From: Candidatus Limivivens intestinipullorum
GTDB lineage: Bacteria; Bacillota; Clostridia; Lachnospirales; Lachnospiraceae
DNA: 64,000 nucleotides
Reading direction: 5' to 3'
Assembly: GCA_018711185.1 (NCBI GenBank)
Contig: DVIQ01000025.1
Location: 1-64,000 of the forward strand
Shown: positions 41,383-50,432 of the stretch, one piece after another
Position numbering within the stretch: the stretch's first letter is position 1
How the letters are laid out: every line of letters begins with the position of its first letter
Notes under the pieces: model-generated
What the model was told of the DNA's origin: nothing
The model's database searches: none
The model's input: only the letters and a program-made list of their open reading frames with translations
Made by a program: the position numbers and the translations under genes

Positions 41383-42272
41383 GAAAAATCACGGCGGCGG
41401 CGGTTCAGATGAGCTGCTGCGCGGACCCGGAAAAGAATATTGAGAAGGCGGACCGGCTGGTGCGGCAGGCGGCGGCCGAGGGAGCCCAGGTGGTTCTTCT
41501 GCCGGAGCTGTTTGAGCGGAATTATTTCTGCCAGGAGAAGCGGTATGATTTCTACCATTTCGCGAAGCCTGCACAGGAGAACGAGGCGGTGCGGCATTTC
41601 GCCTCGGTGGCAAAGGAGCTTTCTTTGGTGCTGCCCATCAGCTTTTACGAGCGGGACGGCCAGGTGCTCTATAACTCCGCGGCGGTTCTGGACGCGGACG
41701 GAAGCTTCCTTGGAATTTACCGGAAAACGCATATACCGGACGACCATTTTTACCAGGAAAAGTTTTATTTTACGCCGGGAAACACCGGCTTTCAGGTTTT
41801 CCATACGGCGTACGGGGATATCGGAATCGGCATCTGCTGGGATCAGTGGTTTCCGGAGACGGCCAGAATCCTGGCCCTGAAGGGGGCGGAGCTTCTGCTC
41901 TACCCGACGGCCATCGGAAGCGAGCCCATCCTGGGCTGCGACAGCCAGGGACACTGGAGACGGTGTATGACGGGCCACGCGGCGGCCAATATTGTTCCGG
42001 TGATCGCCGCGAACCGGGTAGGTACGGAGACCGTGCGCCCCTGTGAGGAAAACGGCGGCCAGTCCTCTTCTCTGACCTTCTATGGTTCTTCCTTTATCAC
42101 GGACGAGCTGGGGGAGGTGCAAAAATCCCTGGGACGGGAGGAGGAAGGGTTCATCTGCCAGGAGTTCGATCTGGACAGAATCCGGGACGAGCGCATGGAA
42201 TGGGGACTTTTCCGGGACCGCAGGCCGGAAATGTACGGAAAAATCTGCGGGAAAAGTCAGCCATTGAACTGA
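41379..42272 (+). CDS. aguB: N-carbamoylputrescine amidase
   Basis: A nitrilase-superfamily protein of 297 residues with a complete Glu-Lys-Cys triad: Glu in [11 protein letters not shown], Lys in [13 protein letters not shown] and Cys in [11 protein letters not shown]. These blocks, including the [13 protein letters not shown]-like [14 protein letters not shown], are those of AguB. It releases carbon dioxide and ammonia from N-carbamoylputrescine to give putrescine. ATGA overlap with aguA indicates coupling. It is the last polyamine gene; thyA follows 42 bp later. Confidence 0.93.
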   Translation: MRKITAAAVQMSCCADPEKNIEKADRLVRQAAAEGAQVVLLPELFERNYFCQEKRYDFYHFAKPAQENEAVRHFASVAKELSLVLPISFYERDGQVLYNSAAVLDADGSFLGIYRKTHIPDDHFYQEKFYFTPGNTGFQVFHTAYGDIGIGICWDQWFPETARILALKGAELLLYPTAIGSEPILGCDSQGHWRRCMTGHAAANIVPVIAANRVGTETVRPCEENGGQSSSLTFYGSSFITDELGEVQKSLGREEEGFICQEFDLDRIRDERMEWGLFRDRRPEMYGKICGKSQPLN

Positions 42273-42314
42273 ATTTTCTGCTGAAGAAAAGCAGGTGTTG
42301 AAGAGGAGGAAGCT

Positions 42315-43163
42315 ATGAGCTACGCAGACCGGATTTTTGTAGATATGTGCCGGGATATTCTGGACAACGGCACCAGCACGGAGGGAGAGAAGGTCCGCCC
42401 GAAATGGGAGGACGGAGCCAGCGCCTATACCATCAAGCGCTTCGGAGTGGTAAACCGCTATAACTTATCGGAAGAATTTCCGGCTCTGACCCTTCGCAGG
42501 ACGGCGCTGAAGTCCGCCTTTGACGAGATTCTGTGGATCTGGCAGAAAAAGTCCAACAACATCCGCGATCTCGGCAGTCATATCTGGGACGCCTGGGCGG
42601 ATGAGAACGGCTCCATCGGAAAAGCCTACGGTTACCAGATGCAGGTGAAGCATCAGTATAAGGAGGGCATGATGGATCAGGTGGACCGGGTGCTCTACGA
42701 TTTAAAGAACAATCCCTACAGCCGCCGGATCATGACGAACCTTTACGTGCATCAGGATCTGCACGAGATGAATCTGTACCCCTGCGCCTACAGCGTGACC
42801 TTTAATGTCACCAAGGAAAAGGGGGAGGAACGTCTGACCCTGAACGCCGTATTAAACCAGCGGTCCCAGGATGTGCTGGCGGCCAACAACTGGAATGTCT
42901 GCCAGTATGCGCTTCTGGTGATGATGTTTGCCCAGGTGTGCGGCATGAAGCCGGGACAGCTTCTCCATGTGATCGCGGACGCCCATATCTATGACCGTCA
43001 TGTGCCCATGGTGGAGGAATTGATTTCCAGGGAACAGCATCCGGCGCCGAAGGTATGGCTGAATCCGGAAGTTGGGGATTTCTATGAATTTACGGTGGAT
43101 GATCTTCATGTGGAGGATTACGTGACGGGCCCCCAGATAAAGAACATCCCCATTGCTGTTTAG
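42315..43163 (+). CDS. thyA: Thymidylate synthase (divergent ThyA type)
   Basis: A protein of 282 residues. The catalytic cysteine is in NLYPCAYSVTF (about 156), where most ThyA enzymes have P-P-C-H. The dUMP phosphate-binding R-S-x-D motif reads RSQD, and the following helix is NNWNVCQYALLVMMFAQVCG; ADAHIYDRH corresponds to the usual G-D-x-H-x-Y-x-N-H. It methylates dUMP with methylenetetrahydrofolate and produces dihydrofolate, which the nearby folA product recycles. GGAGGAAG precedes the ATG. The unusual motifs are noted in the findings. Confidence 0.88.
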   Translation: MSYADRIFVDMCRDILDNGTSTEGEKVRPKWEDGASAYTIKRFGVVNRYNLSEEFPALTLRRTALKSAFDEILWIWQKKSNNIRDLGSHIWDAWADENGSIGKAYGYQMQVKHQYKEGMMDQVDRVLYDLKNNPYSRRIMTNLYVHQDLHEMNLYPCAYSVTFNVTKEKGEERLTLNAVLNQRSQDVLAANNWNVCQYALLVMMFAQVCGMKPGQLLHVIADAHIYDRHVPMVEELISREQHPAPKVWLNPEVGDFYEFTVDDLHVEDYVTGPQIKNIPIAV

Positions 43164-43165
43164 AA

Positions 43166-43268
43166 GTTACCGTTTGGCCCAGCTCTGCGCACATGCTGCG
43201 CGGACCGTGAGAATGTGATTTGGGAGTGCAAAATCCCATCGCCGGAGGCGATTTTAAACGGATTTTGC
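43166..43268 (+). repeat. Long copy of the dispersed repeat family (copy D) in the folA leader
   Basis: It begins GTTACCGTTTGGCCCAG, has an enlarged hairpin around CTGCGCACATGCTGCGCGG, then TGAGAATGTGATTTGGGAG, the hairpin ATCGCC-gga-GGCGAT and TTTAAACGGATTTTG. Its end lies 18 bp before the folA start, so the folA transcript or thyA-folA read-through contains it. Confidence 0.75.
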
Positions 43269-43286
43269 TTTAGGAGGGACGCGGCC

Positions 43287-43775
43287 ATGAATATGATTGT
43301 AAATGTAGATAAAAACTGGGGCATTGGCCTGAATAATAAGCTTTTGGTGAGCATCCCGGCGGATATGAAGTTTTTCCGCCAGACTACCACGGGAAACGTG
43401 GTGGTGATGGGACGAAAGACCCTGGAAAGCTTTCCGAACGGCCTGCCCTTAAAGAACCGCCGGAATATTGTTCTGACCAGAGATCCGGAGTACAAGGTAA
43501 AGGACGCGGAGATCGTGCACAGCCGGGAAGAGCTTATGGAGCTTTTAAAGGACTGTGACAGCAGCCGGGTTTACGTGATCGGCGGCGAGAGCGTGTACCG
43601 GATGCTTCTGCCTGACTGCGATACGGTCCATGTGACAAAGGTGGATCACGCCTTTGAGGCGGACACCTTTTTCCCGAATCTGGACGAGATGCCGGAGTGG
43701 AAAATCACGGCGGACAGTGAGGAGCAGACGTATTTCGACCTGGAATATACCTTTCTGAAATACGAAAGGGTGTAA
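43287..43775 (+). CDS. folA: Dihydrofolate reductase
   Basis: A protein of 162 residues. It starts MNMIVNVDKNWGIGLNNKLL; the catalytic acid is the aspartate in IPADMKFFRQTT; NADPH-binding blocks are VVVMGRKTLESFPNGLPL and VYVIGGESVYRMLLP. It reduces dihydrofolate to tetrahydrofolate. The start has AGGAGGGA upstream. It follows thyA, the classic functional pair, with a repeat element in between, and ispG starts 19 bp after its stop. Confidence 0.94.
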   Translation: MNMIVNVDKNWGIGLNNKLLVSIPADMKFFRQTTTGNVVVMGRKTLESFPNGLPLKNRRNIVLTRDPEYKVKDAEIVHSREELMELLKDCDSSRVYVIGGESVYRMLLPDCDTVHVTKVDHAFEADTFFPNLDEMPEWKITADSEEQTYFDLEYTFLKYERV

Positions 43776-43794
43776 GGAGACGGAGGGAGAACGG

Positions 43795-44850
43795 GTGTAT
43801 CGGGATCATACGAAAACAGTGAAAATCGGGGACCGGGTAATCGGAGGGGGAAATCCCATTCTGATTCAGTCCATGACAAACACGAAAACAGAGGACGCGG
43901 CTGCCACGGCGGCCCAGATTCACCGGCTTGAGGCGGCGGGCTGCGAGATTATTCGCTGCGCCGTCCCCACCATGGAAGCCGCTAAGGCCCTTGGAGAGAT
44001 CAAGAAGCAGATTTCCATTCCGCTGGTGGCGGATATTCACTTTGATTACCGCCTGGCCATCGCGGCCATCGAAAACGGAGCGGACAAAATCCGCATCAAT
44101 CCGGGAAACATCGGAGGCGCGGACCGGGTGCGGGCTGTGGTGGACGCGGCGAAAGAGCGGGGAGTCCCCATCCGCGTGGGGGTAAACAGCGGCTCCCTGG
44201 AAAAACATCTGGTGGAAAAGTACCACGGAGTGACGGCGGAAGGAATCGTGGAGAGCGCCCTGGACAAGGTGGGAATGATCGAGGACTGCGGTTACGACAA
44301 CCTCGTGATCAGCATTAAGTCCTCGGATGTGCTGATGTGCGCCAGGGCCCATGAGATCATCGCCGAGAAAACGGCCTATCCTCTCCATGTGGGAATCACG
44401 GAGGCGGGAACCCTTCTTTCCGGAAACATCAAATCCGCCATTGGCCTGACCCTGATTTTATCTAAGGGAATCGGGGACACCATCCGGGTATCCTTAACCG
44501 GGGATCCGGTGGAGGAGGTAAAGTCCGCGAAGCTGATTCTGCGGACCCTCGGCCTTCGAAAGGGGGGCATTGAGGTGGTGTCCTGTCCCACCTGCGGCCG
44601 CACCCGGATCGATCTGATTGCTTTGGCGAACCAGGTAGAGGCCATGACGGCGGACATTCCCCTGGATCTGAAGGTGGCCGTGATGGGCTGCGTGGTAAAC
44701 GGGCCGGGAGAGGCAAAGGAAGCGGATATCGGAATCGCCGGGGGCGTGGGAGAGGGCCTTTTGGTTAAAAAAGGCCAGGTTGTCCGGAAGGTACCGGAAA
44801 AGGAGCTGGTAAACGTGCTGCGCGAGGAGCTGTTGCATTGGAATGACTGA
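43795..44850 (+). CDS. ispG: 4-hydroxy-3-methylbut-2-enyl diphosphate synthase (flavodoxin-dependent)
   Basis: A protein of 351 residues starting at GTG 43795 with GGAGGGAG upstream. IQSMTNTKTEDAAATAAQI and PLVADIHFDYRLA mark the TIM barrel; the 4Fe-4S cysteines are in SCPTCGRTRID and VMGCVVNGPGEAKEADIG. It reduces the cyclodiphosphate intermediate of the MEP pathway to HMBPP using electrons from flavodoxin or ferredoxin. It overlaps polC by 8 bp. Confidence 0.95.
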   Translation: MYRDHTKTVKIGDRVIGGGNPILIQSMTNTKTEDAAATAAQIHRLEAAGCEIIRCAVPTMEAAKALGEIKKQISIPLVADIHFDYRLAIAAIENGADKIRINPGNIGGADRVRAVVDAAKERGVPIRVGVNSGSLEKHLVEKYHGVTAEGIVESALDKVGMIEDCGYDNLVISIKSSDVLMCARAHEIIAEKTAYPLHVGITEAGTLLSGNIKSAIGLTLILSKGIGDTIRVSLTGDPVEEVKSAKLILRTLGLRKGGIEVVSCPTCGRTRIDLIALANQVEAMTADIPLDLKVAVMGCVVNGPGEAKEADIGIAGGVGEGLLVKKGQVVRKVPEKELVNVLREELLHWND

Positions 44851-47800
44851 GAAATTGTTTTTTGAGGTATTTCCCACGCTGAATGTCAGCGCGGGACTTC
44901 AGGGCCTTTTCGGCCAGGCGAAGGTGACAAAGGTATCCATGACCAGCGCGAGGGATTTGCTGCGGGTCTATGTGACCAGTGAGAAGCTGATTGAGAAAAA
45001 ACAGATTTACGAAGCGGAAAAGGCCATCCGGGATCAGATTTTCCCGGATGTTCCCATGAAGGTGAAAATCCTGGAAAAATTTACTCTGTCCAGGCAGTAT
45101 ACGCCAAAGACGCTGATGGACACCTACCGGGAGAGCATTCTGGCGGAGCTTCGGTCTTATAATGTCTTTGAGTATAACCTGTTCCGGGAGGCAAAGTGCG
45201 CCTTCCCCCAGGAGGATGTGATGGAACTGACCATGCCGGATTCCATTGTGGCCCAGGGAAAGACGGAGGAGCTTCTGCGGATTCTTGAGAAGATTTTCTG
45301 CGAGCGGTGCGGGATGTCGCTGAAAATCCAGGTGATCATGGAGGAAGCGTCCGAGAGCAATGCCATGAAAAACAGTGAGCTGCGCATCCGCCAGGAGGTG
45401 GACGCGGTGATCGAGCGGGTGAGCGCGGGCCGGAAGGAAAAGAAGGAAGAGGCGGCCGCGCGCCAGGCCGCAAAAGAGAACCGGCAGGAAACGTCCGGCG
45501 GAAAGGAAAAAGGGCCGGGAAAGGCCGGACAGGAGGCGGCGCAGGCTCCCGCAAGGAGCGGTTTTTCCAGGGAGGACCGGAAAAAAGGCGGTTTTTCCGG
45601 GGGCTTTTCCAAGGGAATCCGGCGTTCCGACAACCCGGACGTGGTCTACGGGCGGGACTTCGAGGAGGCCAGTACGCCCATCGAGCAGATTCTTGGGGAG
45701 ATGGGAGAGGTGGTTATCCGGGGACAGATTTCCAGCCTGGACAAGCGGGAAATCCGCAACGAAAAGACCATCATTATGCTGGATATTACGGACTTTACGG
45801 ATACCATTACCGTAAAGATGTTCGCCAGAAACGACCAGGTGCCGGAGATTTTGGAGGGCGTCAAAAAGGGCGGCTTTTATAAGATCAAGGGCGTTACCAC
45901 CATCGACAAGTTTGACGGCCAGCTCACCATCGGCTCCGTAAACGGCATTAAGAAGATCCCGGACTTCCGCTTGGCCAGGAAGGATTCGGCTCCGGAAAAG
46001 CGGGTGGAGCTTCACTGCCATACGAAGATGAGCGATATGGACGGCGTGACGGACGTGAAGGACCTGGTAAAGCGGGCCTACGAGTGGGGCCATCCGGCCA
46101 TCGCCATCACGGACCACGGAGTCGTCCAGTCCTTCCCGGACGCCAACCACCTGATCGAGGACATCGACCGGGCCTACCGGGACGAGTATAAAAAAGAGCA
46201 TCCGGATGTGCCAAAGGACGATCTCCAGAAACTTTCCAGCCCCTTTAAGGTGATTTACGGGACAGAGGCTTATCTGGTGGACGATCTCCAGGAGCTGGTG
46301 ACAAACTCCAAAAACCAGAGCCTGGACGGGGCGTACGTTGTTTTCGACCTGGAAACCACCGGCTTCAGCCCGGTAAACAACCGAATCATTGAAATCGGCG
46401 CCGTGCGGGTGGAAAACGGGAAAATTACGGAGAAATTCAGTACCTTTGTGAATCCCCAGGTGCCCATTCCCTACCGGATTGAGGAGCTGACGGGGATTAA
46501 CGACAACATGGTGCTGGACGCGCCGGTGATCGAAAAGGTTCTGCCGGAGTTTATGGAATTCTGCAGGGACGCGGCCCTGGTGGCCCATAACGCCTCCTTT
46601 GACGTAAGCTTTGTGGAGGAGAACTTAAAGCGCTTTGGGATGGCGGCGGATTTTACGGTGCTGGATACCGTGGCCCTGGCAAGACTGCTGCTTCCCCAGC
46701 TTAACCGCTATAAGCTGGATACCGTGGCGAAGGCGCTTCACGTATCCTTGGAGAACCATCACCGGGCTGTGGATGACGCCGGCTGTACGGCGGAAATTTT
46801 CCTGAAATTTATCGACATGCTGAAGGCCAGAGGCGCCGCGGGCCTGGATGCGGTGAACGCTCTGGGGGTTACTTCCGAGGAACAGGTAAAGAAGCTGCCC
46901 TCCCACCATGCCATTATCCTGGCAACCAACGACGTGGGACGGGTGAATCTGTACCGCCTGGTTTCCATGGCGCATCTGAAATACTACCGGAAGCAGCCCA
47001 GGATTCCAAAGAGTGAGTTTCTGAAATACCGGGAGGGGCTTTTGATCGGCTCCGCCTGTGAGGCGGGGGAGCTCTATCAGGCTCTTCTGCGCCATCAGTC
47101 GGACCAGGAAATCGCGCGGCTGGTGAATTTCTATGATTATCTGGAAATCCAGCCCCTGGGAAACAATGAGTTTATGCTCCGGGGAGACGATCCGGTTCTT
47201 TCCAGCGAGGAAGAGCTGATGGACTTAAACCGCCGGATCGTGAAACTTGGAGAGCAGTTTGGAAAGCTGGTGGTGGCCACCTGCGACGTGCATTTCATGA
47301 ACCCGGAGGACGAGGTCTACCGGCGGATTATCATGGCCGGAAAGGGCTTTAAGGACAGCGACCAGCAGGCGCCGCTGTTTCTTCGCACCACCGACGAGAT
47401 GCTCAAGGAATTTGCGTACCTGGGAAGCGAGAAGGCCTATGAGGTGGTCGTGACGAATACCAGGCTCATCGCGGACATGTGCGAGAAAATTTCTCCGGTG
47501 CGGCCGGACAAATGCCCGCCGGTGATTCCCGATTCCGACAAGACCCTGCGGCAGATCTGCTACAACCGGGCCCATGAGATTTACGGGGAAAATCTTCCGG
47601 AAATCGTTACGGAGCGCCTGGAGCGGGAGCTCAATTCCATCATTTCCAACGGGTTCGCGGTGATGTACATTATCGCCCAGAAGCTGGTATGGAAGTCCAA
47701 CGAGGACGGCTACCTGGTGGGTTCCCGCGGATCTGTGGGCTCCTCCTTTGTGGCCACCATGGCCGGGATCACGGAGGTAAATCCTCTGCATCCCCATTAT

Positions 47801-49408
47801 TACTGTGAGAACTGCCATTATACGGATTTTGATTCCGAGGAGGTCCGCGCCTACGGCGGAAGGGCCGGCTGCGATATGCCGGACAAACTCTGTCCGGTCT
47901 GCGGCGCGGAGCTTCGCAAGGACGGCTTTGACATTCCCTTTGAGACCTTCCTGGGCTTCAAGGGAAATAAGGAGCCGGATATTGACCTGAATTTCTCCGG
48001 GGATTACCAGGGAAACGCCCACCGGTACACGGAAGTTATTTTCGGGAAGGGACAGACCTTCCGGGCGGGGACCATCGGTACCCTGGCGGATAAGACGGCC
48101 TTCGGCTATGTGAAAAATTATTCTGAGGAGCGGGGAGAGCGGAAGCGGGTCTGCGAGATCAACCGCATTGTCCAGGGCTGCGTCGGGGTGCGGCGCACCA
48201 CGGGCCAGCATCCGGGAGGCATCATCGTTCTTCCTCTGGGTGAGGAAATCTATTCCTTTACTCCGGTGCAGCACCCGGCAAACGATGAGAACACAGACAT
48301 TATCACCACCCATTTTGATTACCATTCCATTGACCACAACCTGCTGAAGCTGGATATTCTGGGACACGATGATCCCACCATGATCCGTATGCTGGAGGAT
48401 CTGACGGGGCTGGACGCGAAGACCATCCCTCTGGACGACAAGGGTGTCATGTCGCTGTTTGCCAGCACGGAGGCACTGGGAATCACCCCGGAAGATATTG
48501 GCGGGTGCCAGCTTGGCTGCCTTGGCGTGCCGGAGTTCGGCACGGAATTTGCCATCCAGATGCTTCTTGACACAAAGCCCAAGGAGTTTTCCGACCTGGT
48601 CCGGATCGCGGGACTTGCCCACGGTACGGACGTATGGCTTGGCAACGCCCAGACCCTGATTCAGGAGGGGAAAGCCACCATTTCCACGGCGATCTGTACC
48701 CGTGACGACATCATGACGTACCTGATTCAGATGGGGCTGGACAGCGAGGAGGCCTTCACCATTATGGAGAGCGTTCGAAAAGGAAAGGGCTTAAAGCCCC
48801 AGTGGGAAGAGGAGATGACAAAGCACAATGTTCCGGACTGGTATATCTGGTCCTGCAAAAAGATCAAGTACATGTTCCCCAAGGCCCACGCGGCGGCCTA
48901 CGTTATGATGGCTTGGCGCATCGCTTACTGCAAGGTTTATTATCCTCTGGCCTACTACGCGGCCTTCTTCAGCATCCGGGCTTCGGCCTTCAGCTATGAG
49001 CTCATGTGCCAGGGGCAGGAGAAACTTCTGTATTTTATGGGAGAATATGAAAAGCGGATGGATACCCTCTCCAAGAAGGAACAGGACACCTATAAGGATA
49101 TGAAAGTGGTCCGGGAGATGTACGCCAGAGGCTTTGCGTTTATGCCGGTGGACCTCTACCGGGTGGAGGCAAACCGTTTTCAGATCATCGACGGCAAGCT
49201 GATGCCGGCGCTGAGTACCATCGAGGGCATGGGAGACGGCGCCGCGGATACGGTGGTGGAGGCGGCCAAGAACGGCCCTTTCCTGTCAAAGGATGATCTT
49301 CGCCAGCGGACAAAAGCCAGCAAGAAGGTAATTGATTTGATGGACGATATGGGAATCCTGGGAGATATGCCGGAATCCAACCAGCTTTCGATTTTTGACA
49401 TTGCCTGA
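44843..49408 (+). CDS. polC: DNA polymerase III alpha subunit, PolC type
   Basis: A replicative polymerase of 1521 residues. Domains in order: N-terminal domain, a charged Lys/Glu/Gly-rich linker (about 195-265), OB fold (about 289-375, VVIRGQISSLDKRE), PHP domain split by the exonuclease (ELHCHTKMSDMDGVTD at about 389), DEDD proofreading exonuclease (VFDLETTGFSPVNN at about 496), a zinc-binding segment (CENC at about 988 and CPVCG at about 1022), the polymerase palm with acidic triad (EPDIDLNF at about 1043) and the beta-clamp and fingers part to the end. The architecture is restricted to low-GC Gram-positive bacteria. It is slightly longer than B. subtilis PolC. A terminator follows at 49452. 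Confidence 0.96.
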   Translation: MTEKLFFEVFPTLNVSAGLQGLFGQAKVTKVSMTSARDLLRVYVTSEKLIEKKQIYEAEKAIRDQIFPDVPMKVKILEKFTLSRQYTPKTLMDTYRESILAELRSYNVFEYNLFREAKCAFPQEDVMELTMPDSIVAQGKTEELLRILEKIFCERCGMSLKIQVIMEEASESNAMKNSELRIRQEVDAVIERVSAGRKEKKEEAAARQAAKENRQETSGGKEKGPGKAGQEAAQAPARSGFSREDRKKGGFSGGFSKGIRRSDNPDVVYGRDFEEASTPIEQILGEMGEVVIRGQISSLDKREIRNEKTIIMLDITDFTDTITVKMFARNDQVPEILEGVKKGGFYKIKGVTTIDKFDGQLTIGSVNGIKKIPDFRLARKDSAPEKRVELHCHTKMSDMDGVTDVKDLVKRAYEWGHPAIAITDHGVVQSFPDANHLIEDIDRAYRDEYKKEHPDVPKDDLQKLSSPFKVIYGTEAYLVDDLQELVTNSKNQSLDGAYVVFDLETTGFSPVNNRIIEIGAVRVENGKITEKFSTFVNPQVPIPYRIEELTGINDNMVLDAPVIEKVLPEFMEFCRDAALVAHNASFDVSFVEENLKRFGMAADFTVLDTVALARLLLPQLNRYKLDTVAKALHVSLENHHRAVDDAGCTAEIFLKFIDMLKARGAAGLDAVNALGVTSEEQVKKLPSHHAIILATNDVGRVNLYRLVSMAHLKYYRKQPRIPKSEFLKYREGLLIGSACEAGELYQALLRHQSDQEIARLVNFYDYLEIQPLGNNEFMLRGDDPVLSSEEELMDLNRRIVKLGEQFGKLVVATCDVHFMNPEDEVYRRIIMAGKGFKDSDQQAPLFLRTTDEMLKEFAYLGSEKAYEVVVTNTRLIADMCEKISPVRPDKCPPVIPDSDKTLRQICYNRAHEIYGENLPEIVTERLERELNSIISNGFAVMYIIAQKLVWKSNEDGYLVGSRGSVGSSFVATMAGITEVNPLHPHYYCENCHYTDFDSEEVRAYGGRAGCDMPDKLCPVCGAELRKDGFDIPFETFLGFKGNKEPDIDLNFSGDYQGNAHRYTEVIFGKGQTFRAGTIGTLADKTAFGYVKNYSEERGERKRVCEINRIVQGCVGVRRTTGQHPGGIIVLPLGEEIYSFTPVQHPANDENTDIITTHFDYHSIDHNLLKLDILGHDDPTMIRMLEDLTGLDAKTIPLDDKGVMSLFASTEALGITPEDIGGCQLGCLGVPEFGTEFAIQMLLDTKPKEFSDLVRIAGLAHGTDVWLGNAQTLIQEGKATISTAICTRDDIMTYLIQMGLDSEEAFTIMESVRKGKGLKPQWEEEMTKHNVPDWYIWSCKKIKYMFPKAHAAAYVMMAWRIAYCKVYYPLAYYAAFFSIRASAFSYELMCQGQEKLLYFMGEYEKRMDTLSKKEQDTYKDMKVVREMYARGFAFMPVDLYRVEANRFQIIDGKLMPALSTIEGMGDGAADTVVEAAKNGPFLSKDDLRQRTKASKKVIDLMDDMGILGDMPESNQLSIFDIA

Positions 49409-49451
49409 CGCTTTCACCGGATGAAAAGGAGCACGGGGGCTGCCGATTTCC

Positions 49452-49480
49452 GCGCGGGGATGTGTACCCCGCGCCTCTTT
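49452..49480 (+). terminator. Terminator of the ispG-polC unit
   Basis: GCGCGGGG (49452-49459), loop ATGTGTA, CCCCGCGC (49467-49474), then CTCTTT. Confidence 0.75.
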
Positions 49481-49483
49481 CGT

Positions 49484-49631
49484 GCCGGAGCAGGCGGCCG
49501 AAAAACAGCAGCTTACCTGCGCCGGAGCGGCCGCTCAAAAAATGGCAGCTTATCCGCTCCGGAGCGGCCAGCCGAAGAATGGCCGTTTTTCGGTGCCGAA
49601 GAGGACGGCGGGAAAACGGCCGGTTTTAACG
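49484..49631. repeat. Four diverged tandem units of exactly 37 bp
   Basis: The motif G/T-CCGGAGC (last unit GCCGAAG) recurs at 49484, 49521, 49558 and 49595, always 37 bp apart. Neighbouring units share roughly 70 percent of bases, counted by eye between units 1-2 and 2-3. There are no spacers, so this is a tandem repeat and not a CRISPR array. It occupies the space between polC and the convergent secreted protein gene. Confidence 0.7.
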
Positions 49632-49661
49632 GGAACCAGCATTATCAGAGAGCTGGCTTTG

Positions 49662-50432
49662 TCAGGAAACCAGCTTCATCAGAGAATAGGTAACGGTATC
49701 CGTAAGCTTCGTGTATTTGTCCGCGTAGGTGACGCGGACATACGTGTAAGCGGCCAGATTCGTGTTATAGTATTTGGAGTACGCCCCGGTTATGGAAGTG
49801 GTTTCGTTTCCATACTGGTAGGGCGTGGTGCTTAAGGTAACTTTCTGGCCATTTTTGATGGTCTTGTAGACAATGGAGCTGGATGTATTTTTCCCGCTTT
49901 TCTTTACGCGCGTTTTTCCAATCTCTACTTTTTTCAGCTTGTATCCCTTGTTCATGGTCACTTTGATTTTCCCTGATTTGGCAGAAGTAAAGCCGTAGGA
50001 AATGGGCTTGCCGTTAAAGGTACAGGATTTTACCGCGGAATCCGAGGCCGCGTAAACGCGGATGGTTTTGCGGCTTGATTTTTTCCCGCTGCGGTAGTAA
50101 AGGTCAAAGGTAACCTTGTAGGTTCCGGCCTTTTTCGCGTATACGGACAGCGTGGCCGAGCTGGACGAGGTCTTTGTATAGGGATTCTGCGCGTCCTCTG
50201 TGCCCGTGACCTTTACCACCAGATTTTTGCTGCTGGTTTTGAGATTCTTAATGACCATGCCGTATTTTGGCAGGTCAAAGGATACCGTGGATACGGTTCC
50301 CGGATAGGCCCGGACCTTCTTTGGAATGTCCGCGGCATGGGAAGAGATGCCGGGCAGCAGAAGAAGGCAGAGAAAAAGAAGCAGGGCTGCCGGAAAAGGA
50401 AACAGGGAACGATGTTTGTGCTGGGTTTTCAT
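49662..50432 (-). CDS. Secreted hypothetical protein with beta-rich repeats
   Basis: A protein of 256 residues. A signal peptide (basic KTQHKHR then a leucine-rich core, cut near SSHAAD, about residue 34) leads to a lysine-, serine- and threonine-rich beta protein. Two or three similar strands occur, such as AGTYKVTFDLYYRSGKKSSR and SGKIKVTMNKGYKLKKVEIG; the latter looks like the start of an InlB B-repeat or Big-type surface module. There is no anchor, so it is probably released or wall-bound by charge. ATG 50432-50430 follows AAGGAGG. A promoter is visible on the minus strand (TGGCAT 50560-50555, 17 nt, TATAAT 50537-50532). Confidence 0.7.
   Translation of the reverse strand: MKTQHKHRSLFPFPAALLLFLCLLLLPGISSHAADIPKKVRAYPGTVSTVSFDLPKYGMVIKNLKTSSKNLVVKVTGTEDAQNPYTKTSSSSATLSVYAKKAGTYKVTFDLYYRSGKKSSRKTIRVYAASDSAVKSCTFNGKPISYGFTSAKSGKIKVTMNKGYKLKKVEIGKTRVKKSGKNTSSSIVYKTIKNGQKVTLSTTPYQYGNETTSITGAYSKYYNTNLAAYTYVRVTYADKYTKLTDTVTYSLMKLVS

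Noticed and set aside
49484-49631. CRISPR array from regularly spaced motifs after polC
   Set aside because: The units are contiguous and diverged, with no unique spacers and no cas genes in the window.
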